A stretch of DNA of 64,000 nucleotides from Halobacillus litoralis (GCF_009856445.1 NZ_WMFA01000002.1:868001-932000), one strand, 5' to 3'. Shown: positions 43,133 to 52,577, counted from the stretch's first letter. A program made the numbers and translations. The notes: a model not told the origin generated them from the letters alone.

Positions 43133-43687
43133 ATGAAAAAATGGTTGTTAGCTTTAGGTCTTTCCGGAGCACTGGTCTTAACAGGGTGTAACAGTGAAAC
43201 GGAAGAAGGCACAAACGCAGACACAGAAAACCAGACAGAAGACACGACAGAAAATCAAGAGAATGATGAACAAAAGGTGAAGAAAGAATTGCTCAGTGCA
43301 CAAATGGCTCTGACAAATACTTTCAAACCATATCAACAAAAAATTTCTGCTTACAAAACGGCCGTCTCAGCAGAAGAACCTGATGCAGAAGCGATTCAAT
43401 CTGCAGCTGAAGAAGCAAAGACTGCAGCAAGCGAAGCTTCTTCCATGGTCGACGACTATACAATTGAAGCAGATCTTCCAGATGATGTTATGACAAAATT
43501 CGAAGAAACACTGCCATCCCTCCAAGCCTATTATGAAGGCGTAGAGAAAGCATTGAATGAAAACATGGAGAATGCGGATTTCACAGCAGCTGAAGAGAAA
43601 TTCACAGAATTCAATGATCAATACAATGAAATCGTTAAGGAAGCTGGTTTCCCGGCAACTCCAGATTTGATGGAAGAAATGTCTTAA
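43133..43687 (+). CDS. Putative lipoprotein, acidic, unknown function
   Basis: A 184-residue protein with a lipoprotein signal (MKKWLLALGLSGALVLTGC; lipobox LTGC, lipidated Cys19), then a Glu/Asn/Thr/Asp-rich linker to about residue 45 and a helical domain (about 50-184) rich in Ala/Glu. AAGGGGG lies 8 bases before ATG 43133. The strongly acidic exposed part suits a halophile. No family recognised. Own terminator. Confidence 0.82.
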   Translation: MKKWLLALGLSGALVLTGCNSETEEGTNADTENQTEDTTENQENDEQKVKKELLSAQMALTNTFKPYQQKISAYKTAVSAEEPDAEAIQSAAEEAKTAASEASSMVDDYTIEADLPDDVMTKFEETLPSLQAYYEGVEKALNENMENADFTAAEEKFTEFNDQYNEIVKEAGFPATPDLMEEMS

Positions 43688-43694
43688 ATAACAC

Positions 43695-43724
43695 AAAGCC
43701 CGGCTGATGCAGCCGGGCTTTTTT
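43695..43724. terminator. Intrinsic terminator between lipoprotein and ypwA
   Basis: AAAGCCCGGCTG / CAGCCGGGCTTT, ATG loop, six T on the plus strand; weaker tail for the leftward ypwA. Confidence 0.92.
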
Positions 43725-43728
43725 CATT

Positions 43729-45222
43729 TTAAAACTGATAGATCTTCTTATATTTATTTGTTAAATAAGAAATAATGTAGTCAGGATTCAGGCCTTCACC
43801 AGTCACATCATTTAAGATTTGTAATGGTTTTTTCATTTTTCCATATTGATGAACGTTTTCCGTCAACCATTCCTTGATTTTTTGGAAATCGCCTTCTTCA
43901 ATGTAACGATCCACATCGATTTCATCTCTCATCTTGGCATTCATCTGGGCTGCATACATGTATCCTAAGGCATAGGATGGAAAATAGCCGAAATCCCCTC
44001 CTGACCAGTGAATATCTTGAAGCACTCCTTCAGCATCACTTTCTGGAGTAACTCCAAGGTAATCATTCATCTTTTGATTCCACAGTTCAGGGAGATCCTT
44101 CACTTCAATTTCACCAGCTATTAATGCTTTTTCCAACTCATAGCGGACCATAATGTGCAGGCAATACGTCAGTTCATCCGCTTCAATGCGAATAAGGGAT
44201 GGTTTTACCTCATTGACAGCCGGATAAAACTTCTCCAACGGTAAGTGTTGAAAATGCTCAGGTGCATAGTTTTTGAACAACTCGTAATGATTTCTCCAAA
44301 AGCCTTCACTACGCGCAATAAAATTCTCCCAAAATAAAGATTGTGATTCATGAATACCCATACTAGTCCCATCCGCAAGGGGTGTAAAAGCAAGCTTTGG
44401 ATCGATGTTCTGTTCATAAAGGGCATGTCCTCCCTCATGAATCGTTCCAAAGACAGCGGTACGGAAATCTTTTTCGTCGTATTTCGTTGTCACTCTGACA
44501 TCATTTGTATTCAATCCGATAGCAAAAGGATGCACCGTCTCATCCAAACGACCGGCCTCAAAATCGTAACCCATACGCTCTAAGATCACTTCACTGAACT
44601 CAGCCTGGCGATCTTTAGGGAAATGTCCTTTAAGGACTGATGGATCTGGTTGATTTGGGGCTTCTTTGATTTGCTGAAGGAGAGCTGATAAAGCTTTTCT
44701 TACTTTAGGAAACACTTCATCTAATACTTCTACTGTTACGCCTGGTTCATAATTGTGCAACAAGGCATCATACCGATGGTTTTCATAACCCCAGTAATCT
44801 GCGAATTTACGGTTGTACTCGACCAACTCTTCCAAGTATGGGCGGAAACTTTCGAAGTCGTTGTTACTTTTCGCTTCTCCCCACATAGATTCAGCTTTGG
44901 TTTGGAGAGTTACGTAAGCTCTATACTCATCCGTTGGGATCTTGTCCGTTTTATTATACGTTTCTTCCGCTTCTTCCACCGCTCTTTTTAAAATGGGGTC
45001 TAAATCTTTTTTCTTCAATTCGTCAATATATTGGCGCATTTCATCCGAGGTTTGAATCTCATGAACTTTCTGGGACATAACCCCAATTACTTCCGAACGT
45101 CCTTCGATTCCTTTGCGTGGCGCTTTTGTTCTCATATCCCAAGCCATAAGCCCAATCGCTTCTCCATACGATGATTGTTCTTTTAAGAGCTCCAAAAATT
45201 TCTGTTCCGTTGTTTGACTCAC
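43729..45222 (-). CDS. ypwA: Carboxypeptidase Taq/M32 family (YpwA)
   Basis: A 497-residue cytosolic zinc carboxypeptidase that trims C-terminal amino acids. The HExxH zinc motif is HEGGH in GTIHEGGHALYEQ near 238, followed by GTSMGIHESQSLFWEN near 273 (third ligand region) and DELTYCLHIMVRYELE near 325. Length matches M32. Start is GTG after GGGGAG. Single gene, 45 bases from the ypsC stop. Confidence 0.95.
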   Translation of the reverse strand: MSQTTEQKFLELLKEQSSYGEAIGLMAWDMRTKAPRKGIEGRSEVIGVMSQKVHEIQTSDEMRQYIDELKKKDLDPILKRAVEEAEETYNKTDKIPTDEYRAYVTLQTKAESMWGEAKSNNDFESFRPYLEELVEYNRKFADYWGYENHRYDALLHNYEPGVTVEVLDEVFPKVRKALSALLQQIKEAPNQPDPSVLKGHFPKDRQAEFSEVILERMGYDFEAGRLDETVHPFAIGLNTNDVRVTTKYDEKDFRTAVFGTIHEGGHALYEQNIDPKLAFTPLADGTSMGIHESQSLFWENFIARSEGFWRNHYELFKNYAPEHFQHLPLEKFYPAVNEVKPSLIRIEADELTYCLHIMVRYELEKALIAGEIEVKDLPELWNQKMNDYLGVTPESDAEGVLQDIHWSGGDFGYFPSYALGYMYAAQMNAKMRDEIDVDRYIEEGDFQKIKEWLTENVHQYGKMKKPLQILNDVTGEGLNPDYIISYLTNKYKKIYQF

Positions 45223-45267
45223 ATCTATCTCTCCCCTTCATCTAAATGAATCACTTTATCTGACGAA

Positions 45268-46437
45268 TCAGAAACCGAACCCTTTGCCATTGTCTGGCTT
45301 GGATTTTGGTTTTCGCCCAAAATACTGGTAATAATCCGTTTTGATAAAGCCATTGAAGAGCTTCCGTTTTTTAGTGGCAGGCTTCCCGTAGAGTTTTTCA
45401 AAACCTTCATGAGAAGTGAGGATATACACACTCCAGGATGGATAATCACGCATGATCGTACCAAGGTTGCGATACATCTCTTCCACTTCTTCCCGCTCAC
45501 CCATACGCTCCCCATAAGGAGGATTAGACACAAGGTAACCATTTTCCTGCTTCGGTTTGAAATCACTCATCTGCATTTGTTTCCATGTGATCAATTCCCC
45601 AAGACCTGCTTCCATTGCATTTTTTTTCGCAATTTCAATCAAGTCGGGATCAATATCAGAACCGAAAATTTGTAGCGCTTGATCATAATTCGCTGCATCT
45701 TCTGCTTCTTGAAAAGCAGCATCCCACGCTTTTTGCGGAATAAAGCTCCAATTCTCGGAAGCGAATTCCCTATTGAAACCAGGTGCAATATTTTGGCCGA
45801 TTAATGCGGCTTCGATAGCAATGGTCCCTGAACCACAAAATGGATCGACAAACGGCTGGTCAGGGCTCCAGTTTGTAATTTGTACGAGTGCGGCAGCTAA
45901 CGTCTCTTTTAAAGGTGCTTCCCCCTGGCCTACACGATATCCTCGCTTATGCAGTCCACTTCCTGAGGTATCGATGGTAAGCAGTGCTTCGTCCTTGTGA
46001 ATCGCTACTTCCACTCTGTAAAAGGCACCAGTTTCTTTCAACCATGAATCTATGCCATGTTTGACTTTCAATCGTTCTACTATTGCTTTCTTCACAATCG
46101 ATTGACAATCCGGAACACTATACAACTTCGATTTGACCGATTTACCGACTACAGGAAACTCGCCGTCTTCTTCTATAAAAGCTTCCCATGGCAATGCCTT
46201 CGTGTTTTCAAAAAGTTCATCAAACGATGTGGGCTTGAACCTTCCAACCAACAATTTGACACGATCAGCGGTTCGAAGCCAAAGGTTGGCTCTCGGTATC
46301 GCTGATACGTCCGCTTCAAACACAACTCTTCCATTTTCGATCTGTATGTCTTCATATCCTAAAGCTTTAACTTCTTTCCCTACTATGGCTTCAAGCCCCA
46401 TAGCTGCTGTTGCAATCAATGTAACTTTTTTCGACAT
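45268..46437 (-). CDS. ypsC: THUMP-domain 23S rRNA guanine N2-methyltransferase-like (YpsC/RlmL)
   Basis: A 389-residue RNA methyltransferase. N-terminal THUMP domain (about 45-155) binds RNA; the SAM motif is DPFCGSGTIAIEAALIG near 195 and the catalytic NPPY motif is SNPPYGERMG near 308. This is the rRNA m2G group (RlmL N-terminal half). AAGGAGG is 6 bases before ATG. It is located just downstream of rnpB on the same strand, behind the rnpB terminator. Confidence 0.93.
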   Translation of the reverse strand: MSKKVTLIATAAMGLEAIVGKEVKALGYEDIQIENGRVVFEADVSAIPRANLWLRTADRVKLLVGRFKPTSFDELFENTKALPWEAFIEEDGEFPVVGKSVKSKLYSVPDCQSIVKKAIVERLKVKHGIDSWLKETGAFYRVEVAIHKDEALLTIDTSGSGLHKRGYRVGQGEAPLKETLAAALVQITNWSPDQPFVDPFCGSGTIAIEAALIGQNIAPGFNREFASENWSFIPQKAWDAAFQEAEDAANYDQALQIFGSDIDPDLIEIAKKNAMEAGLGELITWKQMQMSDFKPKQENGYLVSNPPYGERMGEREEVEEMYRNLGTIMRDYPSWSVYILTSHEGFEKLYGKPATKKRKLFNGFIKTDYYQYFGRKPKSKPDNGKGFGF

Positions 46438-46507
46438 GATGAACCTCCTTTATATGTAGCATGAACAAACGTGAACCGTTTCCTTCACTAATATTGTTAT
46501 ACAAAAA

Positions 46508-46550
46508 GAAAAAACCCTTCCAAAAAGCTTAAGGCTTTCCAGAAGGGTGT
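46508..46550 (-). terminator. Intrinsic terminator of rnpB
   Basis: ACCCTTCtgGAAAGCC / GGCTTTttGGAAGGGT-type stem with internal mismatches and a TTAA loop, then a U-run on the minus strand. Confidence 0.85.
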
Positions 46551-46560
46551 CATCTGTATC

Positions 46561-46960
46561 ATTAGCGACCTTTGAATACTCTGTAAGCCATGTTCTGTGC
46601 CATTGTACTGCAAACGGTGGTCAACCTCGTACTCCGGTGGCAATCATCTATCTGCCGTCAAACGGCCTCTTCTCTGGTTCATTTCCCATTGAAAAGTGCC
46701 CCTACCTATATTTGGGTTGCTCGCTCGTGGGGTTTACCTCGTTCCACCCGAAGTATTTCTACTCCGGCTCCGTCACTGTGGCACTTTCAAGGTAGTCATT
46801 CCATATCGAAGACTTAGGAATTTTCCCTGCCGTAAGTTCCAAAGAACTCCCTTGACTTATGGTTTCGTCAAGCACGAACACTACAAGCATCGCAGCTTGT
46901 GCGAGCATGGACTTTCCTCTGTATAGAAACCTATACAGCGATTACCCGAGTATTCAAATG
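46561..46960 (-). ncRNA. rnpB: RNase P RNA, type B
   Basis: The minus strand carries the conserved elements of Bacillus-type RNase P RNA in order: GGGTAATCGC near the 5' end, GAGGAAAGTCC ATGCTCGCAC, AGTGTTCGTGC, TTGAAAGTGCCACAGTGACG, GTGGAACGAGGTAAACCCC, GATAGATGATTGCC...GAGTACGAGG and ACATGGCTTACAG. P1 pairs TTTGAATACTC at the 5' end with GAGTATTCAAA at the 3' end. Length about 400 nt. It forms the catalytic part of the enzyme that matures tRNA 5' ends. Ends are estimated from P1. Confidence 0.97.
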
Positions 46961-47003
46961 AGCATTAACATTTGTCATTACGTCATTTAAGACGTGCTAA
47001 ACC

Positions 47004-47032
47004 ATTATAACAGACACTTGGACGCTTGTCAT
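47004..47032 (-). promoter_or_regulatory. Sigma-A promoter of rnpB
   Basis: Minus strand ATGACA, 17 bases, TATAAT with an extended TG at -15. The start should be about 35 bases before the mature 5' end, so a short 5' extension is expected. Confidence 0.83.
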
Positions 47033-47048
47033 TGGAAAAATGCGGATG

Positions 47049-47357
47049 TTAGTCTGCGTACTTATTGCCAAAAACTGCCTTCTCTAAGTTTGAAACACGC
47101 TTTAAGATGTCATAGTTCACTTGATGGTTATTTGTAGATGGTTGCCTTTGTCTCTGTGTGGTTTCACGTGATGACATTTTCTTCAAACGGTCATTTTCCT
47201 GCTGAAGACGTTCGATTTCCTGCTGAAAACGGTCATAATCCTGAATGATCAAGTCCAGATACTCATCTACTTCTTCTTGGTTATACCCTCTCATAGACGT
47301 TTTAAAGTCTTTTTCAAGTATATCCTTTCCACTTAAATGATACTCTTCTAAGTTCAT
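47049..47357 (-). CDS. gpsB: Cell division regulator GpsB
   Basis: A 102-residue DivIVA-family protein that shuttles PBP1 between septum and side wall. The lipid/PBP-binding N-terminus reads [28 protein letters not shown] (named in parts), followed by a coiled coil ([17 protein letters not shown]), a Gln/Arg/Thr linker and a short C-terminal trimerisation helix ([14 protein letters not shown]). GAGGTG is 6 bases before ATG 47357. Its partner ponA lies 7 kb away. Confidence 0.96.
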   Translation of the reverse strand: MNLEEYHLSGKDILEKDFKTSMRGYNQEEVDEYLDLIIQDYDRFQQEIERLQQENDRLKKMSSRETTQRQRQPSTNNHQVNYDILKRVSNLEKAVFGNKYAD

Positions 47358-47434
47358 TATTTTCACCTCTGTTTCACACATTATATTCATTTTTTCAAAA
47401 GGTCACGGAAATGTCAATTTCAAATCCAGAACAT

Positions 47435-47998
47435 TTATTGACTCCAGAAATCTGGATCCGCCATCCGAAGCTCTTCTACAGTCTCTTCAAGGTCTAATGG
47501 AGTAATATAAACAATCTCATAGCTTCCTTGATCCTGAGCCTTTTTCGCTAGTCTCAAGAAATACTGCGGGCTCCCTTCTGTATCTTCATCAAACAGCACG
47601 AGACATCCTTCCGAATGATCGATTAAAAATTGATCTTTTGCTTTGAATTGATAAGGTCCTTCATATCCTTTATTATAAATCGGCTGGTAGAAATCGGCGA
47701 TCATTGTTATCTCCTCATAAACAAGCTTGAGATCTTCCGGCCAACGCTCTTCCTGGTTTTCAAAAGGTGGGAGAACCCCTAATTTTATCTCATACTCTTC
47801 TTTAAGATCGAGGACCACTTCAGCCGTCCATAACTCTACTCCCATTTGTCCGGAAATAAGCACCCACTGTAAACCTTCTTCTATGTAGGAAAGCAATCTC
47901 TTTTTTATGGCCTCTTTTACGAAATCGACTTTTGGGTCATTATTCTTAAAAATACCCATTTCCATCGGTTTATAACCCGTCACAACTATGGTTTTCAA
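47435..47998 (-). CDS. ypsA: YpsA, SLOG/DUF1273 family protein
   Basis: A 187-residue Rossmann-like protein of the DUF1273 (SLOG) family. VVTGYKPMEMGIF at the start, LISGQMGVELWTAE near 47 (nucleotide-binding GG-type loop) and CLVLFDEDTEGSPQY near 131 are conserved. In B. subtilis YpsA is next to gpsB and influences cell division. Start is TTG 7 bases after AAGGAGG. Same neighbourhood here, with a 77-base gap to gpsB. Confidence 0.94.
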   Translation of the reverse strand: MKTIVVTGYKPMEMGIFKNNDPKVDFVKEAIKKRLLSYIEEGLQWVLISGQMGVELWTAEVVLDLKEEYEIKLGVLPPFENQEERWPEDLKLVYEEITMIADFYQPIYNKGYEGPYQFKAKDQFLIDHSEGCLVLFDEDTEGSPQYFLRLAKKAQDQGSYEIVYITPLDLEETVEELRMADPDFWSQ

Positions 47999-48042
47999 TG
48001 TTCAACCTCCTTACCCTTTATTCATTTTATTATGTTTCCTGA

Positions 48043-48075
48043 AAAAAAGAAAATAAGCCACAGTTTGTGGCTTAT
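48043..48075 (-). terminator. Intrinsic terminator of the cotD-like gene
   Basis: ATAAGCCACA / TGTGGCTTAT with a long U-rich tail on the minus strand. Confidence 0.88.
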
Positions 48076-48080
48076 CTCTA

Positions 48081-48650
48081 TTAGCTATTTGATCCGGGGC
48101 CCATCATTGGCATCTGGCCGTTACCCATCATCGGCATTTGGCCCTGACCCATCATTGGCATCTGACCGTCGCCCATCATCGGCATTTGGCCCTGACCCAT
48201 CATTGGCGTTTGACCTTGGCCCATCATTGGCATCTGGCCCTGACCCATCATCGGCATCTGCCCCTGGCCCATCATACCTTCCATTTCTTCCATATCCTCT
48301 TCGTTCATCATTGGCATTTGGCCTTGGCCCATAGGCATTTGACCCATGTCTTGAGGATTCATATAATCCATCCAGTTATAATCTGGTGAAGATCCTTGAG
48401 GAAAAGCGAAATCTTGAGTTCGGAAATTGTTCTGCTCAGAAACCATATACGGGAAATAATGGTTGTTGTTCAACGTATGATTGTTTCGTACGAGAATGTG
48501 GGTAGGATGAATGTAGTCTTGATTTTCACAGAAGTAGTTATCCACCACACAGTTTTGAACCGGACATACGATCGGTCTACGGTTTCCGGCTGGCGACATT
48601 GGGGACATAGGTCCACATCCGCAAGAGTCCTGCATAGACTGTTGATGCAT
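48081..48650 (-). CDS. cotD: CotD-family spore coat protein with Met-rich repeats
   Basis: A 189-residue coat protein. The N-terminal part has the CotD hallmarks: Cys-rich start (DSCGCGPMSPMSP), RPIVCPVQNCVVDNYF, and the HPTHILVRNNHTLNNNHYFP block that carries His and Asn. The C-terminal third is seven exact-length 8-residue repeats of the type MGQGQMPM (about residues 127-182; one T for M). AAGGAG is 9 bases before ATG. The promoter region shows a SigK-like AC and CATA pair, so late mother-cell expression is likely. Met-rich repeat might bind metals; unproven. Confidence 0.88.
   Translation of the reverse strand: MHQQSMQDSCGCGPMSPMSPAGNRRPIVCPVQNCVVDNYFCENQDYIHPTHILVRNNHTLNNNHYFPYMVSEQNNFRTQDFAFPQGSSPDYNWMDYMNPQDMGQMPMGQGQMPMMNEEDMEEMEGMMGQGQMPMMGQGQMPMMGQGQTPMMGQGQMPMMGDGQMPMMGQGQMPMMGNGQMPMMGPGSNS
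48105..48272 (-). repeat. Seven 24-bp tandem repeats within cotD
   Basis: 168 bases = 7 x 24, coding MGQGQMPM-type octapeptides. Synonymous changes at codon third positions show that the copies are not all recent. Confidence 0.9.
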
Positions 48651-48911
48651 GTGCTTTCACTCCTTGTTCTGTTATTCCTTATCAGCGTATGTCACAAAGA
48701 GCGTGAATGTACTAGGCGATATCATCATATCCTTTAATTTCTGATCAACAAATACCCATACATCCCTATAAAAATGTTGAGACAGTCCTCAAGCTTTGGT
48801 TTCTACTCCATCTTTCATACTGGGCGGTTAGTAGATAAACACGTTTAACCTGTTACTGAAATGAAGACTTGCCAACCATTTATTTCTCCAGATTCAAAAA
48901 ATGAAAGAAAT
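48651..48911. promoter_or_regulatory. cotD upstream region with SigK-like promoter; rest empty
   Basis: On the minus strand GTAC followed after 17 bases by CATACGCTG (about 48686-48694) fits a SigK promoter (AC, then CATAnnnTA) with one mismatch. The remaining 200 bases up to the cdd terminator show no supported gene. Confidence 0.35.
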
Positions 48912-48940
48912 AAAAAAAGGATGAGATTCTCATCCTTTTT
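48912..48940 (-). terminator. Intrinsic terminator of cdd
   Basis: AAAAAGGATGAGA / TCTCATCCTTTTT with a U-run on the minus strand. Confidence 0.9.
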
Positions 48941-48944
48941 CTCT

Positions 48945-49355
48945 CTATTCCGCTTCCTCTTCAGATAAATCAGCTGAAGAAAACGAAAATGGCAAAATTT
49001 CTTCCATTGTGAATGTTTTCGTATCGCCATGCAGGTTTGTTGTATAAATTTTAACATCAGACTGGAAAAATTCACTCATGACTTGACGGCAAGATCCACA
49101 CGGGGGAACTGGTCTTTTCGTATCAGCAACAACGGCCAGCTCCTTGAATTTGGCATGTCCATCAGAAACGGCCTTAAAAATCGCCACTCTTTCAGCACAA
49201 CAAGTTACAGGGTAAGCGGCATTCTCTATATTGCATCCTGTATAAAGGGTTCCATCTTCCGTGACTAGTGCAGCCCCGACAGGAAATTTAGAATAAGGTA
49301 CATAAGCTCTTTCCCTTATTTTTTTTGCTTCATTAATTAGTTGTTTCGTTTCCAT
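48945..49355 (-). CDS. cdd: Cytidine deaminase
   Basis: A 136-residue homotetrameric pyrimidine-salvage enzyme that turns (deoxy)cytidine into (deoxy)uridine. Zinc ligands: CAERVAI (Cys and catalytic Glu) near 54 and PCGSCRQV near 87. GGGAGGG lies close before ATG. Single gene with terminator. The C-terminus ends in an acidic SSADLSEEEAE. Confidence 0.97.
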   Translation of the reverse strand: METKQLINEAKKIRERAYVPYSKFPVGAALVTEDGTLYTGCNIENAAYPVTCCAERVAIFKAVSDGHAKFKELAVVADTKRPVPPCGSCRQVMSEFFQSDVKIYTTNLHGDTKTFTMEEILPFSFSSADLSEEEAE

Positions 49356-49459
49356 TGATATCCCTCCCTATTCATGGGAAGGTCATTATATATGAATACA
49401 GCATAAATGTAAAGCGGTTTCATATCAACTGTTCGTCAGCACATCGAGAGAGCATTTAA

Positions 49460-49490
49460 TTGACACATGTGTCGGAAAAAAGTTTATACT
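49460..49490 (+). promoter_or_regulatory. Promoter with operator-like palindrome for the RND exporter
   Basis: TTGACA (49460-49465) and TTTATA (49483-49488, spacing 17) or TATACT (49485-49490, spacing 19). The -35 overlaps a perfect 12-bp palindrome GACACATGTGTC (49462-49473), a likely site for a repressor. Confidence 0.6.
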
Positions 49491-49529
49491 GAAGGAGCAT
49501 GAAAATCATATTGGTTTAGGAGGAACGAA

Positions 49530-52500
49530 ATGAAGTCAATTTTAAATTACAACAAAATCATTTGGATTTTTATTTTGTTATTAATTTCAACAGGAATTTT
49601 CACCTATCTGCAACTACCGAAAAGGGAAATCCCAGAAATTAATGTAAATGTCTCATCCATTTCAACCGTGTATCCTGGGGCCACACCTCAAGAAGTGGAA
49701 CGGACAATCATCAATCCTTTAGAAGAAGAGCTTCTTAGTACAGAAGGGATTGATGAAGTCACTTCTGCGTCCACAACCGGATTCGGTACAGTAACCGCTA
49801 CACTATCCGGAGGACAGGATACAGATACGACGAATGCAAAGATCCGGCAGGCCGTATCAGAAGTATCCAGGTCTTTTCCTGAAGAAGTCCAGGCTCCTAA
49901 TGTAAACACAGATATGACTATGTCCGCTGTGGCTTCCTATCATCTATACAGTGATGAACGGACAGAACTATTTAATTTAAGAGAAGATTTGGAAAAATGG
50001 AAGGCAGAATTGACAAAGACCCCCGGGGTCGATTCCGTTTTAGTTAAAGGTCTGCCTGACCAAAAAGTAGCCGTCAGTTTGGATAATGATCAATTGAATG
50101 AGTTGCAACTCTCACCTTCATCTGTCATTCGTTCCTTAAGTGACGAACTTGGACCTTCTCCAATTGGTACAGAACAAAGAGATGGCACCATTCATCAATT
50201 GATCTTCGAAAAATATTCAGACATTCAAGAATTGGAAGGCTTATTTGTCGGAAATAACTCTGACGGAGAGCCTGTGAAACTGTCTGAAATCGGCTCTATT
50301 GAGATTGCCAACAAAGAAGTGGAAGACCTAATTACTTATAAAGACAAAGCGGCTCTATCTGTTACCGTGCTTACTGAAGAAGGAGTAAACATTAGTGCCC
50401 TTCAGGAAGAGTTGACAGACAAGATTAACGTTTTGTCAGAACAGTTGCCGGAAGAAATCGAGGTCGATCGTTTTTATACACAAAGTACAATTATTGATGA
50501 AGTATTTTCAAACCTTATTACTTCCTTTGCCATTTCATTTCTTGCTGTCATTATCATAATGGTACTGGGTCTGCCCATTTCGTCAGCGATTCTCGTCGCT
50601 TTATCAATCCCAATATCCATTCTCATCGGTTTAATTCCTCTTCCATATGTCGGAGTCGATTTAAACCAGATATCAATTATTGGGATGATTATAGCTATCG
50701 GGATATTGGTTGATGATGCGATTGTCGTCAATGACAACATTCAAAGAAGGTTCCAACTTGGAGATGGTCCGATGGAAGGAACCATCCGGGGTGTAAAAGA
50801 AGTTGGCAAGTCTATCGTTACTTCAACACTCATGATTATTTTCAGTTTCCTCCCTTTAACGTTCTTATCTGGAACCAATGGGGATTTCATCAGAGCCTTA
50901 CCATCGGTCTTGATTTTCACGGTGCTCGCATCCACAATCATTGCACTGACGTTTATTCCTACCGTTCAATATGTCAGAAGAAGGCGGAAGCAAAAATCCA
51001 GAAAAGCAAAGTCTGGACTTCTTGGTGGTTTGTTTGACTGGTTAGAACGTACCTACGCTGACCGGATTCTTCCTACTACTACGAAGAAGCCATTAGTCAC
51101 TTCGCTGATTGGTCTGATCGTTTGTGCCCTTTTAGCCACTTTAGCGATTAAGATTCCTTTTGAATTCTTCCCTGCTGCGGATCGTCCGGAAGTAACCATT
51201 TCTGTCGAGAACCCCCAAGGGACAACGATTCAGGAAACGGAACAAAAGTTACAGGAATTAACGGATTACCTGGAGACTTCTGAAGAAAACATTACTGAAA
51301 CAGCCATTTATTCAGGAAGTGGACTTCCTAATTTATTTAGTTCAGGGTTGCAACGGTCAGGTGAAAACACAGGCCAGGTTCTCGTTCGAGTCGACAGAGA
51401 CCAAACGAGCGCCAGTGACTTTATAGAAGAATGGGAAGAGCCTTTAAGGGAGAAATTCCCGGATAGTGAAATTTTCCTTGAAACTATTGTTTCTGGTCCA
51501 CCACCTTCACCACCTGTACAGATCAAAATTCAAGGTCCTGAGATTGAAACGTTAATCGCTGAAGCGAAGAATGCAGGAAAACGATTAAGTGAGCTGGAAG
51601 GTGCTGAAATAACTACACTTAACGCAGAGACGCAGCCTTTCACGGAATACAATGCGGACCGTTCTTTGCTTGCAGAAAATAACATCCCGATCAACCAAAT
51701 CACTTCTCAACTCCAACTGGCAAATATCGGTGTGCCTCTAGGTACCTTTGACAATGGTGTGGAGCGTTTACCTATTGAAGTTATGGTTGATGACGGTGTA
51801 GAAGATGGTGTAGACCTATCTGAGCTGAATGTAGTCAGCCAGCAGTCGAATCAGGGCGGCGGGCCGCCAGAAATTCTTACGCTTGATGAAATTATCACAA
51901 CAGAATCAAGCGAGCGGATCGGTGTGATTCCACACTTGGATGGAGACCGCACCATTACGGTTGAAGCATATCCGGAAGAGGGAATGGAAAGTACATTCTC
52001 CCAGGAATCAACAGATGTTGTAAATGAAATTAAGAATGATCTTCCAGAGGGTTATACGCTTGTTGAAAGCGGCGAATCCGATGCTCGTTCCGAGTTCTTT
52101 GTAGAAGTAACAAAACTCTTTGTTATCGTCTTGTTCTTGATTTATTTGACAATTGCTATTCAATTCAACTCCTTGCTTATGCCTTTATTGATAACAGGAA
52201 CCGTATTTTTAGCTGTGACAGGGGCTATTATAGGGCTTTTTGTATCAGGGGAACCCCTCAGTTTCTTAGCAGTATTGGGCATTGTATCTCTTTCAGGTAT
52301 AGTTGTGAGGAACTCTGTCATTCTTGTCGAATTTATTGAGCAGAACCGTGAACGTTACAGCAGTAACGTCGAAGCTGTCATTGAAGCAGGCAGGGCAAGA
52401 ATCCGTCCTATAGTCCTTACTTCATTAACATCGATTGCAGCCTTGGCTCCTATCATTTACACAGGAGATGTGTTGTTTAAGCCATTAGCGGTATCGATTG

Positions 52501-52577
52501 TATCCGGCCTTGCATTTTCAACAGTACTCACATTGCTGCTTGTCCCATCTTTTTATTTATTAATATCCAGAAAATAA
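49530..52577 (+). CDS. swrC: RND-family efflux transporter (SwrC/AcrB-like)
   Basis: A 1015-residue proton-driven exporter with two similar halves: each has one leading membrane helix, a large outside porter domain (about 35-330 and 555-845) and a bundle of helices (about 335-535 and 850-1010). TM4 has the proton relay Asp pair in GILVDDAIVVNDN near 396, and SLSGIVVRNSVILVEFIEQ lies near 925. In B. subtilis SwrC (YerP) gives resistance to surfactin and acriflavine. No adaptor or outer-membrane gene is present, as expected in Gram-positives. AGGAGG is 6 bases before ATG. Single gene. Confidence 0.92.
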   Translation: MKSILNYNKIIWIFILLLISTGIFTYLQLPKREIPEINVNVSSISTVYPGATPQEVERTIINPLEEELLSTEGIDEVTSASTTGFGTVTATLSGGQDTDTTNAKIRQAVSEVSRSFPEEVQAPNVNTDMTMSAVASYHLYSDERTELFNLREDLEKWKAELTKTPGVDSVLVKGLPDQKVAVSLDNDQLNELQLSPSSVIRSLSDELGPSPIGTEQRDGTIHQLIFEKYSDIQELEGLFVGNNSDGEPVKLSEIGSIEIANKEVEDLITYKDKAALSVTVLTEEGVNISALQEELTDKINVLSEQLPEEIEVDRFYTQSTIIDEVFSNLITSFAISFLAVIIIMVLGLPISSAILVALSIPISILIGLIPLPYVGVDLNQISIIGMIIAIGILVDDAIVVNDNIQRRFQLGDGPMEGTIRGVKEVGKSIVTSTLMIIFSFLPLTFLSGTNGDFIRALPSVLIFTVLASTIIALTFIPTVQYVRRRRKQKSRKAKSGLLGGLFDWLERTYADRILPTTTKKPLVTSLIGLIVCALLATLAIKIPFEFFPAADRPEVTISVENPQGTTIQETEQKLQELTDYLETSEENITETAIYSGSGLPNLFSSGLQRSGENTGQVLVRVDRDQTSASDFIEEWEEPLREKFPDSEIFLETIVSGPPPSPPVQIKIQGPEIETLIAEAKNAGKRLSELEGAEITTLNAETQPFTEYNADRSLLAENNIPINQITSQLQLANIGVPLGTFDNGVERLPIEVMVDDGVEDGVDLSELNVVSQQSNQGGGPPEILTLDEIITTESSERIGVIPHLDGDRTITVEAYPEEGMESTFSQESTDVVNEIKNDLPEGYTLVESGESDARSEFFVEVTKLFVIVLFLIYLTIAIQFNSLLMPLLITGTVFLAVTGAIIGLFVSGEPLSFLAVLGIVSLSGIVVRNSVILVEFIEQNRERYSSNVEAVIEAGRARIRPIVLTSLTSIAALAPIIYTGDVLFKPLAVSIVSGLAFSTVLTLLLVPSFYLLISRK

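Noticed and set aside
46547-46926. Plus-strand frames in the rnpB region
   Set aside because: The region is RNase P RNA on the minus strand.
48138-48389. His/Leu-rich repeat frame opposite cotD
   Set aside because: Antisense reading of the 24-bp repeats.
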